Notes: a model not told the origin generated them from the letters alone. A DNA stretch of 64,000 nt from Streptomyces sp. Alt3 (GCF_030719215.1 NZ_CP120983.1:4030001-4094000); one strand, 5' to 3'. Counted from the first letter of the stretch, positions 53,878-63,067 are shown. Program-made: numbers and translations.

Positions 53878-54540
53878 ATGTCTGTTCGTGACGAGCGATC
53901 CCGTTCCGCCGATCGACGAGTCCGCGTGCAAGGCCGCCCGGTGGACACCTATCCGGCTCTGCCACCGGAGGCGGGACGGGGTTCGGTTCGCAGAGTCACG
54001 GTGGTCGGTGAGGAGGTGCTGAGCCGTCCGTGCCGGGAGGTGACCAAGTTCGGGACTCCGGAGTTGTCGGCGTTAATCGACGACATGTTCCTGACCATGT
54101 ATGTGGCCGACGGCGCCGGCCTTGCTGCCAACCAGGTCGGCGTTGACCTGCGACTGTTCGTGTATGACTGCCCGGACGACTATGGGATCCGGCATGTCGG
54201 TCACATCATCAACCCCGTCCTGGACCTGCTCGATCCCGGGAGTCGGCGGCTGGTTGACGAATTCGAGGGCTGCCTGTCCGTGCCCGGTGCCACCTTGACG
54301 GTTCCCCGCACCGATCGTGCTGTCGCCCGTGGGGTCGACAAGGACGGCAACCCTCTCGTCATCGAGGGGCTGGGGTACTTCGCCCGGTGTCTGCAGCACG
54401 AAACCGATCACCTCGTGGGCCACACGTATCTTGATCGACTCTCCAAGCGGGACCGCAAGGACGCGTTGCGGCAGATGGAAGACCGCAGGGAGGAGGTCTT
54501 CGCCCAACGCGCGATCAAGACCGCCCGTCTGGGCCAATAA
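53878..54540 (+). CDS. def: peptide deformylase (transposon cargo)
   Basis: The 220-residue metalloenzyme removes the N-formyl group from nascent proteins. All three motifs are intact: GAGLAANQVG, EGCLSVP and QHETDHLVG (HEXDH), so it should be active. An N-terminal extension of about 35 residues precedes the core. AAAGGAGA precedes the ATG. Its 3' end overlaps the convergent tniQ stop by 26 bp. An extra deformylase on a mobile element might protect from deformylase inhibitors such as actinonin; that is inference. Confidence 0.92.
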   Translation: MSVRDERSRSADRRVRVQGRPVDTYPALPPEAGRGSVRRVTVVGEEVLSRPCREVTKFGTPELSALIDDMFLTMYVADGAGLAANQVGVDLRLFVYDCPDDYGIRHVGHIINPVLDLLDPGSRRLVDEFEGCLSVPGATLTVPRTDRAVARGVDKDGNPLVIEGLGYFARCLQHETDHLVGHTYLDRLSKRDRKDALRQMEDRREEVFAQRAIKTARLGQ

Positions 54541-57169
54541 GACGCTTGGCCGCAGCGGCCACCTTCCTGCCGTAGGGCGTGGGCCGCATCCTGCGGCCCC
54601 GCTCAGCACGTTCGATCAGGGGTCGGCCCAGGTCCTTTTCGAGCCGGTTGATCTGGGTTGTCAGTGTCGATTGGTGAATACCGAGGGCTCGGGCGGCTTC
54701 GGTGACGGTGGAGTAGGGCAGGGCGGCAGCGAAGCGTTCGAGTCGCTGCCAGGCATTTGGGCCGGTCAGAGCGGCGCGCAGGATAGCGGGGGCGTCTGCG
54801 GCCTGATCGACGGTGCGAAGGGCGGTGTGGTGGCTGGCTCCGCCGCGAGGACGGAGGGGGATCTTGTGGATGTGAGCCCAGCGGGCCATGTTCGCAGGGC
54901 TCATGCCGGTTTCGCGGGCGAGGTCCGGCAGCGTCCGACGGCGGTGGACGTATTGCTCGATGAGCCAGTCCCGTTCGATGGCGCCGCGGCGCTTGTGGTC
55001 CTGGGGCCCTCGGAGCGGGATGCCGTACTCCTTGGCGAGGTCGGTCAGCACGCTTCGGGAGAAGCCGGTGAGCTTGGCGATCTGCTGGAGGGACCGGTGT
55101 TCGTCGAGGTAGAGCTGGGTGAAGCGCTCTGCCGGGACGGTTTGCCGGGCTTGCTGCCGGATGCGGCCAGTGGCTCTGGCGGCGTTCTTTGTCAGCGGGG
55201 TTGCAGGGGCTGGATGTTCGTCGAGAGCATGTCGGATGGCCTCGACGGTCGTGCCCAGGACCTGGGCGGCGTACTGAACAGGGTGCTGCCGTTCTCGGAC
55301 GAGCTGGTGCAGGCGGGGTAGGTCGACGTGCGCCGGGTCAGGGCCGGGAAGGGAGAGCCCTGCCAGCAAGGTGGTGGGAGGCTGCCAGGCCACGGGCTCG
55401 TCGTGGATGTGGTGCGAGGCCAGGAATTCGAGGGCTTCCTGCTGGAGGGCGTGCACAAGTTCAGGGGTCTGAAGCGCGGTGAACCGCAAGGACGTTGCCC
55501 GGAACTCTGCGCTGTCGAGACCGCCCAGGTCGTCGGGGGCAGACTCGGCGGGCAGGCCGCTGAGACGTTGGAAGAGCTGACTGCGTGCGATGCGTTCGCG
55601 CCGTCCGGTTCCCGGTGGTGTTCCGGTGCGGCGGCAGATCTCCAGCCAGCGGGCATGAGGAAGCAGGCCGGTGTAGTCCAGGAGTCGGCGCCGACCGTAG
55701 TCGATGGGGGTGCTGTTGGCATCGAGGTAGTCCGCGAGCCGGTCCAGGGCAGTGGCGATGTCCTGCCAGTGCGGAAGGTCGTCGAGTTCCTGGAGGAGGC
55801 GTGACACCTCAGTGCCGCCGATGGTGTCGCCGATCAGCCCGGCTGCCTGGTCCAGGGATGTGCGGCTGTCGGGAATCAGCAGCAGGGCGGCGAGAACGGG
55901 GGCCAGAGCCCGCGCATGGATTCCTTCAGGTGGTGCGAGGCGGATCGTCCAGGGCGGCCAGAACATCGTGGGGATCGCCCTGGCTCGCTGCTCGATGTCC
56001 TGAGTGGTCCTGGTCGGCCGGCGGGGGGTCTTGGTCGTGATGCGGTAGCGGACGTATTCGCTGGGGCGGAGGGAAGGGGCGAGGGCGGCCAGGTGCACGG
56101 ACTGCAGCACCGGGCTGATTCCCCTGCCCCAGCTGTCGATGCTGGCCGCCGAGATCTGCGTGAGTTCCTCGCGTACCGCTTCCAACAGGCCCCGCAGGGC
56201 CTCGCCGGCCGGGTGGATTCCCGGTTGCTCCAGGATGCTCAGGGCCATGGTGACCGCGACGGCCGTGTCCGCGGCTCGGGGCGGGGCCATGAACCCCGGA
56301 CGTTCCATGGCCTGTCCGGTGTGCGGGGAGACCGCATCGGTGTTGAGGTGCGCTTCTGCGATATCAGCCGAGATCTGTTCCCGTAGGACAGCTGCGGGAA
56401 GGTCGCTCAGGACGCGTATGCCCAAGGCCCGAATATCCGCCAGCACCGCCGATGCTGGCTGGGGAGAGGTCCGGTATGGGCCGAAGGCAGCCGTTGCCCC
56501 GTCAATGATCTCCATCACTCGGTCCTGCGCCATGAGAACTGGATGGCCAGGAGGCAGGAGAAGCGTCGAAACGCGGGTCAGATCAGTGCCGCAGCCAGCC
56601 GAAAACGGGCGGGTGGGGCGGGTCGGTGGATTGCCGCAGAATTCAGACTGAGGGACGGACCAGCCGGAACGGGGCCGCTGCCGCGGCACCCTCCCGCAGT
56701 GCGGGCAGCAGTCCGCCAGCAGTCTGCAGTGCCGGGTGCAGGCGAAGGAGAAACCCAGCCTCCAGGACAATTGCCAGCGCCCACCACTGGCAAGAAGGCA
56801 CTCTGGGCAGAACCGGGATCCCCCTCCGCGGCCCCAAAGGACGTGCCGTGACACGGCCCGGCCCCCGGCACTCATGTGGAGGGCCCGTCCGTCGTAGTGC
56901 GCCAGGGTCAGGGCAGCGATTGTCTCCAGGGACGTCCCGGTGGCGTGTGCGACAGCATTGGTCCGCTGTTCGTCGAGGACGATCGTCCAGTCTGCCGGGA
57001 TACCCCGGAACTGGTTTCCGGGCTGGTGCCGGACCGGGAAGCCAAGGTGCAGCAGGACATCACCGAGTGCGGTGTCCATCCGCCTGGCCGTCGCCTCCAG
57101 CCATGAGTCCAGGGCCTCGCCCGGCAGTGGAGGCAGCCGGATCGGCAGGGTGCGGACCGGCGTTCTCAT
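54515..57169 (-). CDS. tniQ: TniQ/TnsD-like target selector with C-terminal HTH array
   Basis: The 884-residue protein begins with a TniQ domain (LPIRLPPLPGEALDSWLEA; zinc-finger Cys at about 121, 124, 144, 148, 155, 158). The long C-terminal part has several HTH-like units: SLQQIAKLTGFSRSVLTDLA, TLPDLARETGMSPANMARWA and, at about 817-884, a LysR-type HTH (TVTEAARALGIHQSTLTTQI, RLEKDLGRPLIERA). In Tn7 the TnsD protein binds the attachment gene and recruits TnsC. This large HTH-rich tail is suited to reading a fixed site, here perhaps the dnaB 3' end. The ATG overlaps the tnsC stop by 4 nt. Confidence 0.9.
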   Translation of the reverse strand: MRTPVRTLPIRLPPLPGEALDSWLEATARRMDTALGDVLLHLGFPVRHQPGNQFRGIPADWTIVLDEQRTNAVAHATGTSLETIAALTLAHYDGRALHMSAGGRAVSRHVLWGRGGGSRFCPECLLASGGRWQLSWRLGFSFACTRHCRLLADCCPHCGRVPRQRPRSGWSVPQSEFCGNPPTRPTRPFSAGCGTDLTRVSTLLLPPGHPVLMAQDRVMEIIDGATAAFGPYRTSPQPASAVLADIRALGIRVLSDLPAAVLREQISADIAEAHLNTDAVSPHTGQAMERPGFMAPPRAADTAVAVTMALSILEQPGIHPAGEALRGLLEAVREELTQISAASIDSWGRGISPVLQSVHLAALAPSLRPSEYVRYRITTKTPRRPTRTTQDIEQRARAIPTMFWPPWTIRLAPPEGIHARALAPVLAALLLIPDSRTSLDQAAGLIGDTIGGTEVSRLLQELDDLPHWQDIATALDRLADYLDANSTPIDYGRRRLLDYTGLLPHARWLEICRRTGTPPGTGRRERIARSQLFQRLSGLPAESAPDDLGGLDSAEFRATSLRFTALQTPELVHALQQEALEFLASHHIHDEPVAWQPPTTLLAGLSLPGPDPAHVDLPRLHQLVRERQHPVQYAAQVLGTTVEAIRHALDEHPAPATPLTKNAARATGRIRQQARQTVPAERFTQLYLDEHRSLQQIAKLTGFSRSVLTDLAKEYGIPLRGPQDHKRRGAIERDWLIEQYVHRRRTLPDLARETGMSPANMARWAHIHKIPLRPRGGASHHTALRTVDQAADAPAILRAALTGPNAWQRLERFAAALPYSTVTEAARALGIHQSTLTTQINRLEKDLGRPLIERAERGRRMRPTPYGRKVAAAAKRLIGPDGRS

Positions 57170-58284
57170 GCGGGTCGTCGGCTCCGGGGGCGCGGACGGC
57201 TGGTCAGCCGATTCTTCTCTAGCGCGGCCTGAAGTTCGAGACGGGCAGCCTCAGATGCCTCGTCGTTCTTCACCCGGTCCATTAGCTCCTGGTCAAGACG
57301 TTCGGCGCCGGTGCGAACCGCCCGCTGGCAGCTGCGGTTGATCAGCGTCATCAGCGAGCCGATGTGCCCGGTGCTGCGGGCGAAGAGGTAGTCCGACAGA
57401 TCGTCCGCGACCATGCCGGGGTGCTTGTCAGTGAGCACCACCCGCTGTTCGAGGGCCAGCAGCATCTGCCGCCATTCCCGACGCCCGGCCTCCGTATCAA
57501 TGGTGAACGGGCGAAGCCCGAGGCGAGTGGTGCGGCGGCCGGTCTGAGCCAGAGCGGTGTCGCGCCCGTTCGTTCCTTCGCCGAACAGGCCCTTCTTCGC
57601 GAGCTCGACTCCCACCATCAGCAGCGTCACCGGGAACTCGTTGGCGATCCACTTCAGGTGGTTGCTCACCTCGATTCCGCTCTTCTGTCCCCATTTCAAA
57701 AAGTGCAGATCGTCCAGAACCACCAGTCGGACATCGCAGGACAGTACGCAGTCCAGCACCCGCCGGCCGAACTGGGCGGTGGTGCCCCGCATCTGTCCGG
57801 GGTGGCCGAAGAACTCCAGCATGGCCCGGTTGAGGTCCTTCATTCCGGTGTTCCCGGTCAGCCCGACCCGGCAGACGGGGATCCGCTCGTGCCCCTGGCT
57901 CGTGAACGTGCCTGATTCCTCGATCTCCCGCTGGTGGAAGTCGCGGGCGAAGGCCAGCACGGAGGTCGTCTTGCCCAGCCCCGGGAACGCGTCGACGGCC
58001 ACCGCGCCCTTGGCCTTGTCGCCGTCCTGCTCGTTGCTGTCGACGATGTCCCATAGGTCTTCGTGGAGCTCTGTCAGTTGCGGCGTCTTGACCGGGCCGA
58101 TGTTCGCGTGCCACTGGCGGCGCTGGCGGTCGTAGTCCGTGCGCGCCTGCGTGGGCAGGGACTTCAGCTGCTTTCGGGTCAGCAGGTCGGGCCGGCTGCG
58201 GCGAGGGCTCTCGGCGAATGCCTTGAAGTCTTCCTTCCGCGACAAGGCAAGACTGCCTGGCTGCGGAACGCTGCCGTCGTTCAC
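57166..58284 (-). CDS. tnsC: TnsC/TniB-like AAA ATPase
   Basis: The 372-residue ATPase has Walker A AFPGLGKTTS (about 99-108), Walker B VRLVVLDDLHFL (about 185-196) and a sensor region TGRRTTRLGLRPF. TnsC links the target-selecting protein to the transposase and provides target immunity. The GTG start overlaps the tnsB stop and the stop overlaps the tniQ ATG, so all are translationally coupled. Confidence 0.92.
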   Translation of the reverse strand: MNDGSVPQPGSLALSRKEDFKAFAESPRRSRPDLLTRKQLKSLPTQARTDYDRQRRQWHANIGPVKTPQLTELHEDLWDIVDSNEQDGDKAKGAVAVDAFPGLGKTTSVLAFARDFHQREIEESGTFTSQGHERIPVCRVGLTGNTGMKDLNRAMLEFFGHPGQMRGTTAQFGRRVLDCVLSCDVRLVVLDDLHFLKWGQKSGIEVSNHLKWIANEFPVTLLMVGVELAKKGLFGEGTNGRDTALAQTGRRTTRLGLRPFTIDTEAGRREWRQMLLALEQRVVLTDKHPGMVADDLSDYLFARSTGHIGSLMTLINRSCQRAVRTGAERLDQELMDRVKNDEASEAARLELQAALEKNRLTSRPRPRSRRPA

Positions 58285-60413
58285 ACGTCCCCCAGGGCAT
58301 CGGCGTAGAAGTCGTCCTCCCCGGCGAGGTCCTCCAGATCAGCCTCGTCGGCATCCCCTGTCTCCGTCACCACGTCGGGCTCCCGCAGTTCCGCAGTCTC
58401 CGCATCCTGGCCAAGGGCCTTGCGTACGGACGGAAGCGAGACAACCGTCTCCGTATCGCCCGCCGCCGGAAGCTCGATAGCTGCCTGCTCACGCGAGAGC
58501 CGCAGGGCCATGCGCCGCTCGGCAATCGTGGTGCCCAGCCCGAGGTTCCACCGCTCCAGCAAGTCAGCAACGGCAAGCCGGTCGTCTGGGAAGCGGTACT
58601 TCGAAGCAGCCAACTGCCGGGCGAACGTCAACGCGTCCTCGCTCAAAGGCATCTCGGCCGACGGTGCGTGCTCCCACACCAGCGTGTGCCAGGCACGGGT
58701 GGCCGGATTGCGGAAGTAGATCCGGGTGATGTCGTCGGGGTCCACCTGGAAGGGCCAGCCGTTCTTCACCGGCCCGTCATAGGGACTCTGGATTCCCGGC
58801 TCCGGCAGTCCGGAGCCGCTGTAGCGGCGGCGGCCGATCTCGACCCCGTAGTGCTGGACCGTGCGCCACTTCGTCTGCAGGAACTCAAAAGCCAGATCCC
58901 GGTCGCGGGGTGCTTCGATGTAGCCCGCCCGGGCCATGCCGTGCTCGAACATCTTCGCCGGAGACATCCGCAGACCCGGCAGACCCGGATCGACGAGACC
59001 GGAGTGCGGCCTGCAGTGATAGACCGTCGCAGTCCACTCCCGGATAATCGCTTCCAGCTCGTCGAGGAAGAAGAACGCGTCGTCCTCCGGGCTCTCGCCC
59101 CGCGAGTGGATGTCGGGCCCCTTGTAGCCGGGCAGCACCTGCAGCAGCCCCTCCCTCAGGGTCCGGAAGTAGCGCTCGACCGGCCCCTTGTCGCGGCCCG
59201 TCCGGAGCCGGGCCGGCTGGATGGAGATGCCCATCCGTCGGCAGACGCTGGTCAGATGCTCCGAGACGTAGACCTTGCCGTGGTCGACGACCAGCGTCTC
59301 GGGAACTAGAGGCGGCGAGGCCAGCCCTGGTCCGGTGGCGCCTTCGACATCGACCAGGACGGTGCGGGGGATGCCGTGCTCGGGCCAGACCGCGTGCCGC
59401 GGCCAGTCCCGCCCCGCCGGCCTCGGCCGAAACGACTGGAACAGCACCGCGCTGACATCCACCGCCTTCGTCGAGACCGGAGTGAGCCGGATCCCCGTGA
59501 TGCAGCGGGTGTACCAGTCCATCCCGATGCTCAACTCGGCCTGTACCCACTTCAGGGTCAGCGGGTCGAACGCGAAGACGTCCAGTCGGGTGGAGTCCAT
59601 CAGCAGGTACTCGCCCGGCCGGGTCGGCCGCAACTTGCCGTACGGACCCTCCGGCCGACCGGCGATATCCCGATTGCGCTTCGTACTCAGCCGGAACAGT
59701 GGATGGCGTTGCTCCAGCTCCTCCAGCAGCCGAAACGCCGTCGCCCGACTCGGTTGCGGCACCGCCCCCTCGCCGAACCGCGCGATCACCCGAGCTCGGG
59801 TTCGATCGATCACCATCGTCCGCGACGGCTTCGACTGGTCGGCGTGCTCGACCATCACCTCCACCGCGGTCTCCACCCACCGGTCATCGACCGAGGTCTG
59901 TGAACGCTCCGACCGCAACCTCCTCGGTGCAAGCCCGGCCTCGCCATGCTGGAGAAACCCAGCGACCCAGCGCTCAATGGTCCGGATCGTCACGCCAAGT
60001 TCTGTCGCCTTCGCTGCCTTCCTCGCCTCCATCGGCACGGCCGTGGCATAGGCGGCTTTCAGCTCGTCATCGGCCGCCAACTCCCCGCTGCCGGAGCGAT
60101 AACCGGTCAGCACCTCGCGGACGTGTCCAGCTCGCTCCAGGACTTTCTGTCTCTCCTCCGCATCGAGCTGACCGAGGACCACGGAGGCGACCTCGCCTTC
60201 GTCATCCGCGGACGGTCCCGGGCCATCAGGACTGATCGCTGCGCGGTCAGAGAACAGCAGTTCCTTGAGCGACAGCCGCAGAAGCCGCCCGTGGCCATCC
60301 TTCAGAACTACTTCGTTGCCCGCCGTGGTCGCGGCCATCTCCACAACCTCGACGGATTCCCCGTCGTAGCGGAAGCGAGTACCAACTCCGACTCGATTCG
60401 CCGCCCTGCTCAC
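58281..60413 (-). CDS. tnsB: TnsB-like DDE transposase
   Basis: The 710-residue transposase has an N-terminal DNA-binding region with HTH (LGVTIRTIERWVAGFLQHGEAG in two parts, about 139-160), an rve catalytic core with D273 (YLLMDSTRLDVFAF), D377 (LVVDHGK) and E413 (KGPVERYF), that is D,D(35)E, and a Mu-type C-terminal beta-barrel. It cuts and joins the 3' ends. The GTG at 60413 has GGAGG upstream and overlaps the tnsA stop (GTGA); a longer in-frame extension overlaps tnsA and is not needed. Confidence 0.93.
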   Translation of the reverse strand: MSRAANRVGVGTRFRYDGESVEVVEMAATTAGNEVVLKDGHGRLLRLSLKELLFSDRAAISPDGPGPSADDEGEVASVVLGQLDAEERQKVLERAGHVREVLTGYRSGSGELAADDELKAAYATAVPMEARKAAKATELGVTIRTIERWVAGFLQHGEAGLAPRRLRSERSQTSVDDRWVETAVEVMVEHADQSKPSRTMVIDRTRARVIARFGEGAVPQPSRATAFRLLEELEQRHPLFRLSTKRNRDIAGRPEGPYGKLRPTRPGEYLLMDSTRLDVFAFDPLTLKWVQAELSIGMDWYTRCITGIRLTPVSTKAVDVSAVLFQSFRPRPAGRDWPRHAVWPEHGIPRTVLVDVEGATGPGLASPPLVPETLVVDHGKVYVSEHLTSVCRRMGISIQPARLRTGRDKGPVERYFRTLREGLLQVLPGYKGPDIHSRGESPEDDAFFFLDELEAIIREWTATVYHCRPHSGLVDPGLPGLRMSPAKMFEHGMARAGYIEAPRDRDLAFEFLQTKWRTVQHYGVEIGRRRYSGSGLPEPGIQSPYDGPVKNGWPFQVDPDDITRIYFRNPATRAWHTLVWEHAPSAEMPLSEDALTFARQLAASKYRFPDDRLAVADLLERWNLGLGTTIAERRMALRLSREQAAIELPAAGDTETVVSLPSVRKALGQDAETAELREPDVVTETGDADEADLEDLAGEDDFYADALGDV

Positions 60414-61118
60414 GCTGACCTCCGCAGGATGTGCGAAGGGCCGAGGGGCCGGTCGAGATCGGTTACGAAATCCTGCGTCCAGAGCAAATGGTGGATAGCC
60501 GAACGGACTTGAGGTTCTGGATGATCCGGCAGACACCCCGTGGCCGGTCCCAGAAGGAGCCCGTCGAGATCAGCGTCCCGCAGCGCGTCCAAAATCTCGG
60601 GGTTGAACAGCCAATCCCTGCGGTAGCCCGCGAGGAACCGGATGTTCTCCAGCTCTGCGGCCGGAGGCTCACTCCAGACCTCGTACTTCCAGCCCCGCGC
60701 TTCCACCGCCCTACGGGTCCAGGTGAAGGTGAATGCCACCTCCGGCTTGGACAACCGCTGCAGCGGCTTGACGTCGACCACCACCGGCACCTGCCTGGTG
60801 AGCAGGAGATAGTCCGGGATGTGCCAGGCGCACCTTCCCCTCCAGCACCGTCTGCAGCAAAAAGGGCTGGGCCACGATGGCGCGTACGGACGGATCAAAA
60901 TCGGCGAAGAGCAGACGCGACAGCTCAAGTCGTGACTCGTAGATCACGTGGTCGCGCGTAGTCGCCGACCAGTAGGTACCCGAGTAGTGCTTCTGGTCCC
61001 TGTACCAGCGGAACGTCCGCCACGGATGAGCCGTCTGCAGCGCCGCCAGCGCCACAGACGCCCAGGAACGCTCTTCAACCTCGCCACCGTGCCCACGAAA
61101 GCTGACCGTTGCTTCCAT
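60410..61118 (-). CDS. tnsA: TnsA-like heteromeric transposase endonuclease, interrupted by an apparent frameshift
   Basis: The N-terminal part (MEATVSFRGH..., YESRLELSRLL) and the C-terminal part (PDYLLLTRQVPVVVDVKPLQ...) are in adjacent frames. Removing one base at GCCAGGC (60823-60829) joins them as EGKVRRHIPDYLLLT, giving 235 residues. E61, D115 and K117 then match the restriction-like E-D-K site of TnsA, which cuts the 5' ends. The ATG at 61118 was chosen; a longer start would run through a C12 tract. The stop overlaps tnsB. Confidence 0.82.
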
Positions 61119-61140
61119 CCCCACTCCCGAGTTGGAGTTG

Positions 61141-61152
61141 CCCCCCCCCCCC
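61141..61152. repeat. C12 homopolymer upstream of tnsA
   Basis: Twelve consecutive C's (G12 on the coding strand) lie 22-34 bp before the tnsA ATG. Tracts this long are prone to slippage and to sequencing error. Confidence 0.8.
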
Positions 61153-61237
61153 GGCAGCACGATGCTCCCGCCAACACGCCGACGGGAGCACACCAGCAAC
61201 GCCTTCACCCGAATGAGGTACTGCAGCGACCTGCAAA

Positions 61238-61312
61238 TCTCAGGTCAGTGTCGGATCCGACTTCTATCCGACATCGGCCATGAGATTCCGACACGAAATT
61301 TGAGACCCTACA
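61238..61312 (-). repeat. transposon right end
   Basis: GACACGAAATTTGAGA (61290-61305) followed by CCCTACA is the inverse of the left terminus. TCCGAC/GTCGGA words repeat between 61250 and 61290, and TCTCAGGTCAGTGTC lies at 61238-61252. Confidence 0.65.
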
Positions 61313-61320
61313 ACAGTGCC

Positions 61321-62797
61321 TCAGGTCTGGGCCATGTCGACAAAGCGGGAGTAGTGGCCCTGGAAAGCAACGGTGATCGTCGCTGTCGGGCCGTTACGGT
61401 GCTTGGCCACGATCAGATCCGCCTCGCCCGCACGCGGTGACTCCTTCTCGTACGCGTCCTCACGGTGCAACAGGATCACCATGTCGGCATCCTGCTCGAT
61501 GGAGCCTGATTCACGCAGGTCGGAGACCATCGGCTTCTTGTCCGTGCGCTGCTCGGGTCCACGGTTCAGCTGGGAGAGCGCGATGACCGGCAGCTCCAGC
61601 TCCTTGGCCAGGAGCTTGAGGTTTCGGGACATGTCCGAGACCTCCTGCTGACGGCTCTCGGCCCGCTTGGCTCCGCCGGACTGCATCAGCTGCAGGTAGT
61701 CGATGACCACGAGCTTGAGATCGTTGCGCTGTTTGAGACGACGGCACTTCGCCCGGATCTCCATCATGGACAGGTTCGGCGAGTCGTCGATGTAGAGCGG
61801 GGCAGCTGACACATCCGGCATCCGCCTGGCGAGCCGCGTCCAGTCCTCGTCGGTCATGGTGCCGGAACGCATGTGGTGGAGAGCCACGCGTGCCTCGGCC
61901 GACAGAAGACGCATCGCGATCTCGTTCCGCCCCATTTCGAGGGAGAAGATCACACTGGGCAGATTGCTCTTGATCGAGCACGCGCGGGCGAAGTCCAGGG
62001 CCAGCGTGGATTTACCCATCGCAGGTCGGGCCGCGATGACGATCATCTGGCCGGGGTGCAGGCCGTTGGTCAGGGCGTCGAGGTCGGTGAACCCGGTCGG
62101 TACACCGGTCATCTCTCCACTGCGGGACCCGATGGCCTCGATCTCGTCGAGAGCCCCCTCCATGATGTCGCCGAGCGGCAGGTAGTCCTCGCTGGTGCGC
62201 TGCTCCGTGACGGCGTAGATCTCGGCCTGCGCCGAGTTGACGATCTCGTCGACGTCGCCGTCGGCCGCGTACCCCATCTGCGTGATCTTCGTACCGGCCT
62301 CGACGAGACGCCGGAGCACCGCGCGCTCGTGAACGATCTCCGCGTAGTACGAAGCGTTGGCGGCGGTCGGCACCGACTGGACCAGCGTGTGCAGATACGG
62401 CGCTCCACCGACCTTGGTGATCTCACCGCGCTTGACCAGCTCGGCCGCAACCGTGATCGGGTCGGCCAGGCTCCCCCTTGGCGTAGAGGTCGAGGATCGC
62501 CGTGTACACGGTCTCGTGCGCGGGGCGATAGAAGTCATGGCCCTTGATGATCTCGACGACGTCCGCGATGGCGTCCTTGGAGAGCAGCATTCCACCGAGC
62601 ACCGACTGCTCGGCATCCAGGTCCTGCGGAGGCACCCGCTCGAAGCCGGACGACCCGCCGTCCCAGCCGCTCTCCCGGCCACGCTCGTGCTGCTCCTCGC
62701 GCCCCTTGCCCTCTCCGCGGCGCTGACGGGAAACAGGCAGACGGTCGCTGGGACCGACATCGGCCCAGGGGTCGTCCAAAGGCTCGGGAATGCTCAC
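61321..62797 (-). CDS. dnaB: replicative DNA helicase DnaB, with an apparent frameshift
   Basis: The N-terminal domain (FERVPPQDLDAEQSVLGGML, GHDFYRPAHETVY) is in one frame. The linker and RecA-like ATPase domain (ARPAMGKSTLALDFA, Walker B VVIDYLQLMQ, ending GHYSRFVDMAQT) are in the next. Deleting one base at GCCAGGC (62465-62471) gives AKGEPADPITVAAEL and a normal 491-residue protein. DnaB is essential, so sequence error is by far the likeliest cause. The Tn7-like right end sits 6-9 bp after its stop. A DnaA-box cluster lies upstream. Confidence 0.95.
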
Positions 62798-62978
62798 CGG
62801 GCCACCTCCTCCCGTCCGCTTCGCGGACCTAGCCGTGCCACTCTTTCTTACGGCACGGCACCGACAAACAAGACGCCCGACTCCGGTTCCGGCGCGTCAA
62901 GTTCTGCGGACTTCCAAGCCGGAACGGAGTGCGGGCGCCGCTCCACGGTAGGCCGGTCCGCACCGTCAGCCAATCTGG

Positions 62979-63067
62979 TTATCCACAGGGCATGTGGACG
63001 ACGGAGCAGATGCTGTGGAGAACCCCTCGGATCCTGTGCACGGACCGGGGGACAGCACTGTGGACAA
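62979..63067. other. DnaA-box cluster between dnaB and the MATE gene
   Basis: In the 458-bp divergent gap lie TTATCCACA (62979-62987), TGTGGACGA (62993-63001), TGTGGAGAA (63014-63022) and TGTGGACAA (63059-63067). The last is the preferred Streptomyces DnaA box in reverse. Nothing coding is seen in the gap. Confidence 0.65.

Larger units (their letters stand above)
53057..61312. mobile_element. Tn7-like transposon beside dnaB
   Basis: The left end starts TGTAGGTTCTCA and the right end read inward is TGTAGGGTCTCAAATTTCG, an inverted repeat (the right end may extend to 61315, TGTTGTAGG). Each end carries further TCTCA-N5-6-GTGTC words (left: 53064, 53116, 53142), which are likely TnsB sites. 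Contents are wHTH, def, tniQ, tnsC, tnsB, tnsA. The tnsA-side end is 6-9 bp from the dnaB stop, the same geometry as Tn7 beside glmS. No convincing 5-bp target duplication was found, perhaps because the left neighbour is the relic. Confidence 0.85.

Noticed and set aside
20870..62500. Programmed frameshifting at the four broken frames
   Set aside because: No slippery heptamer, shifty stop or downstream structure is shared; the only shared feature is GCCNGGC.
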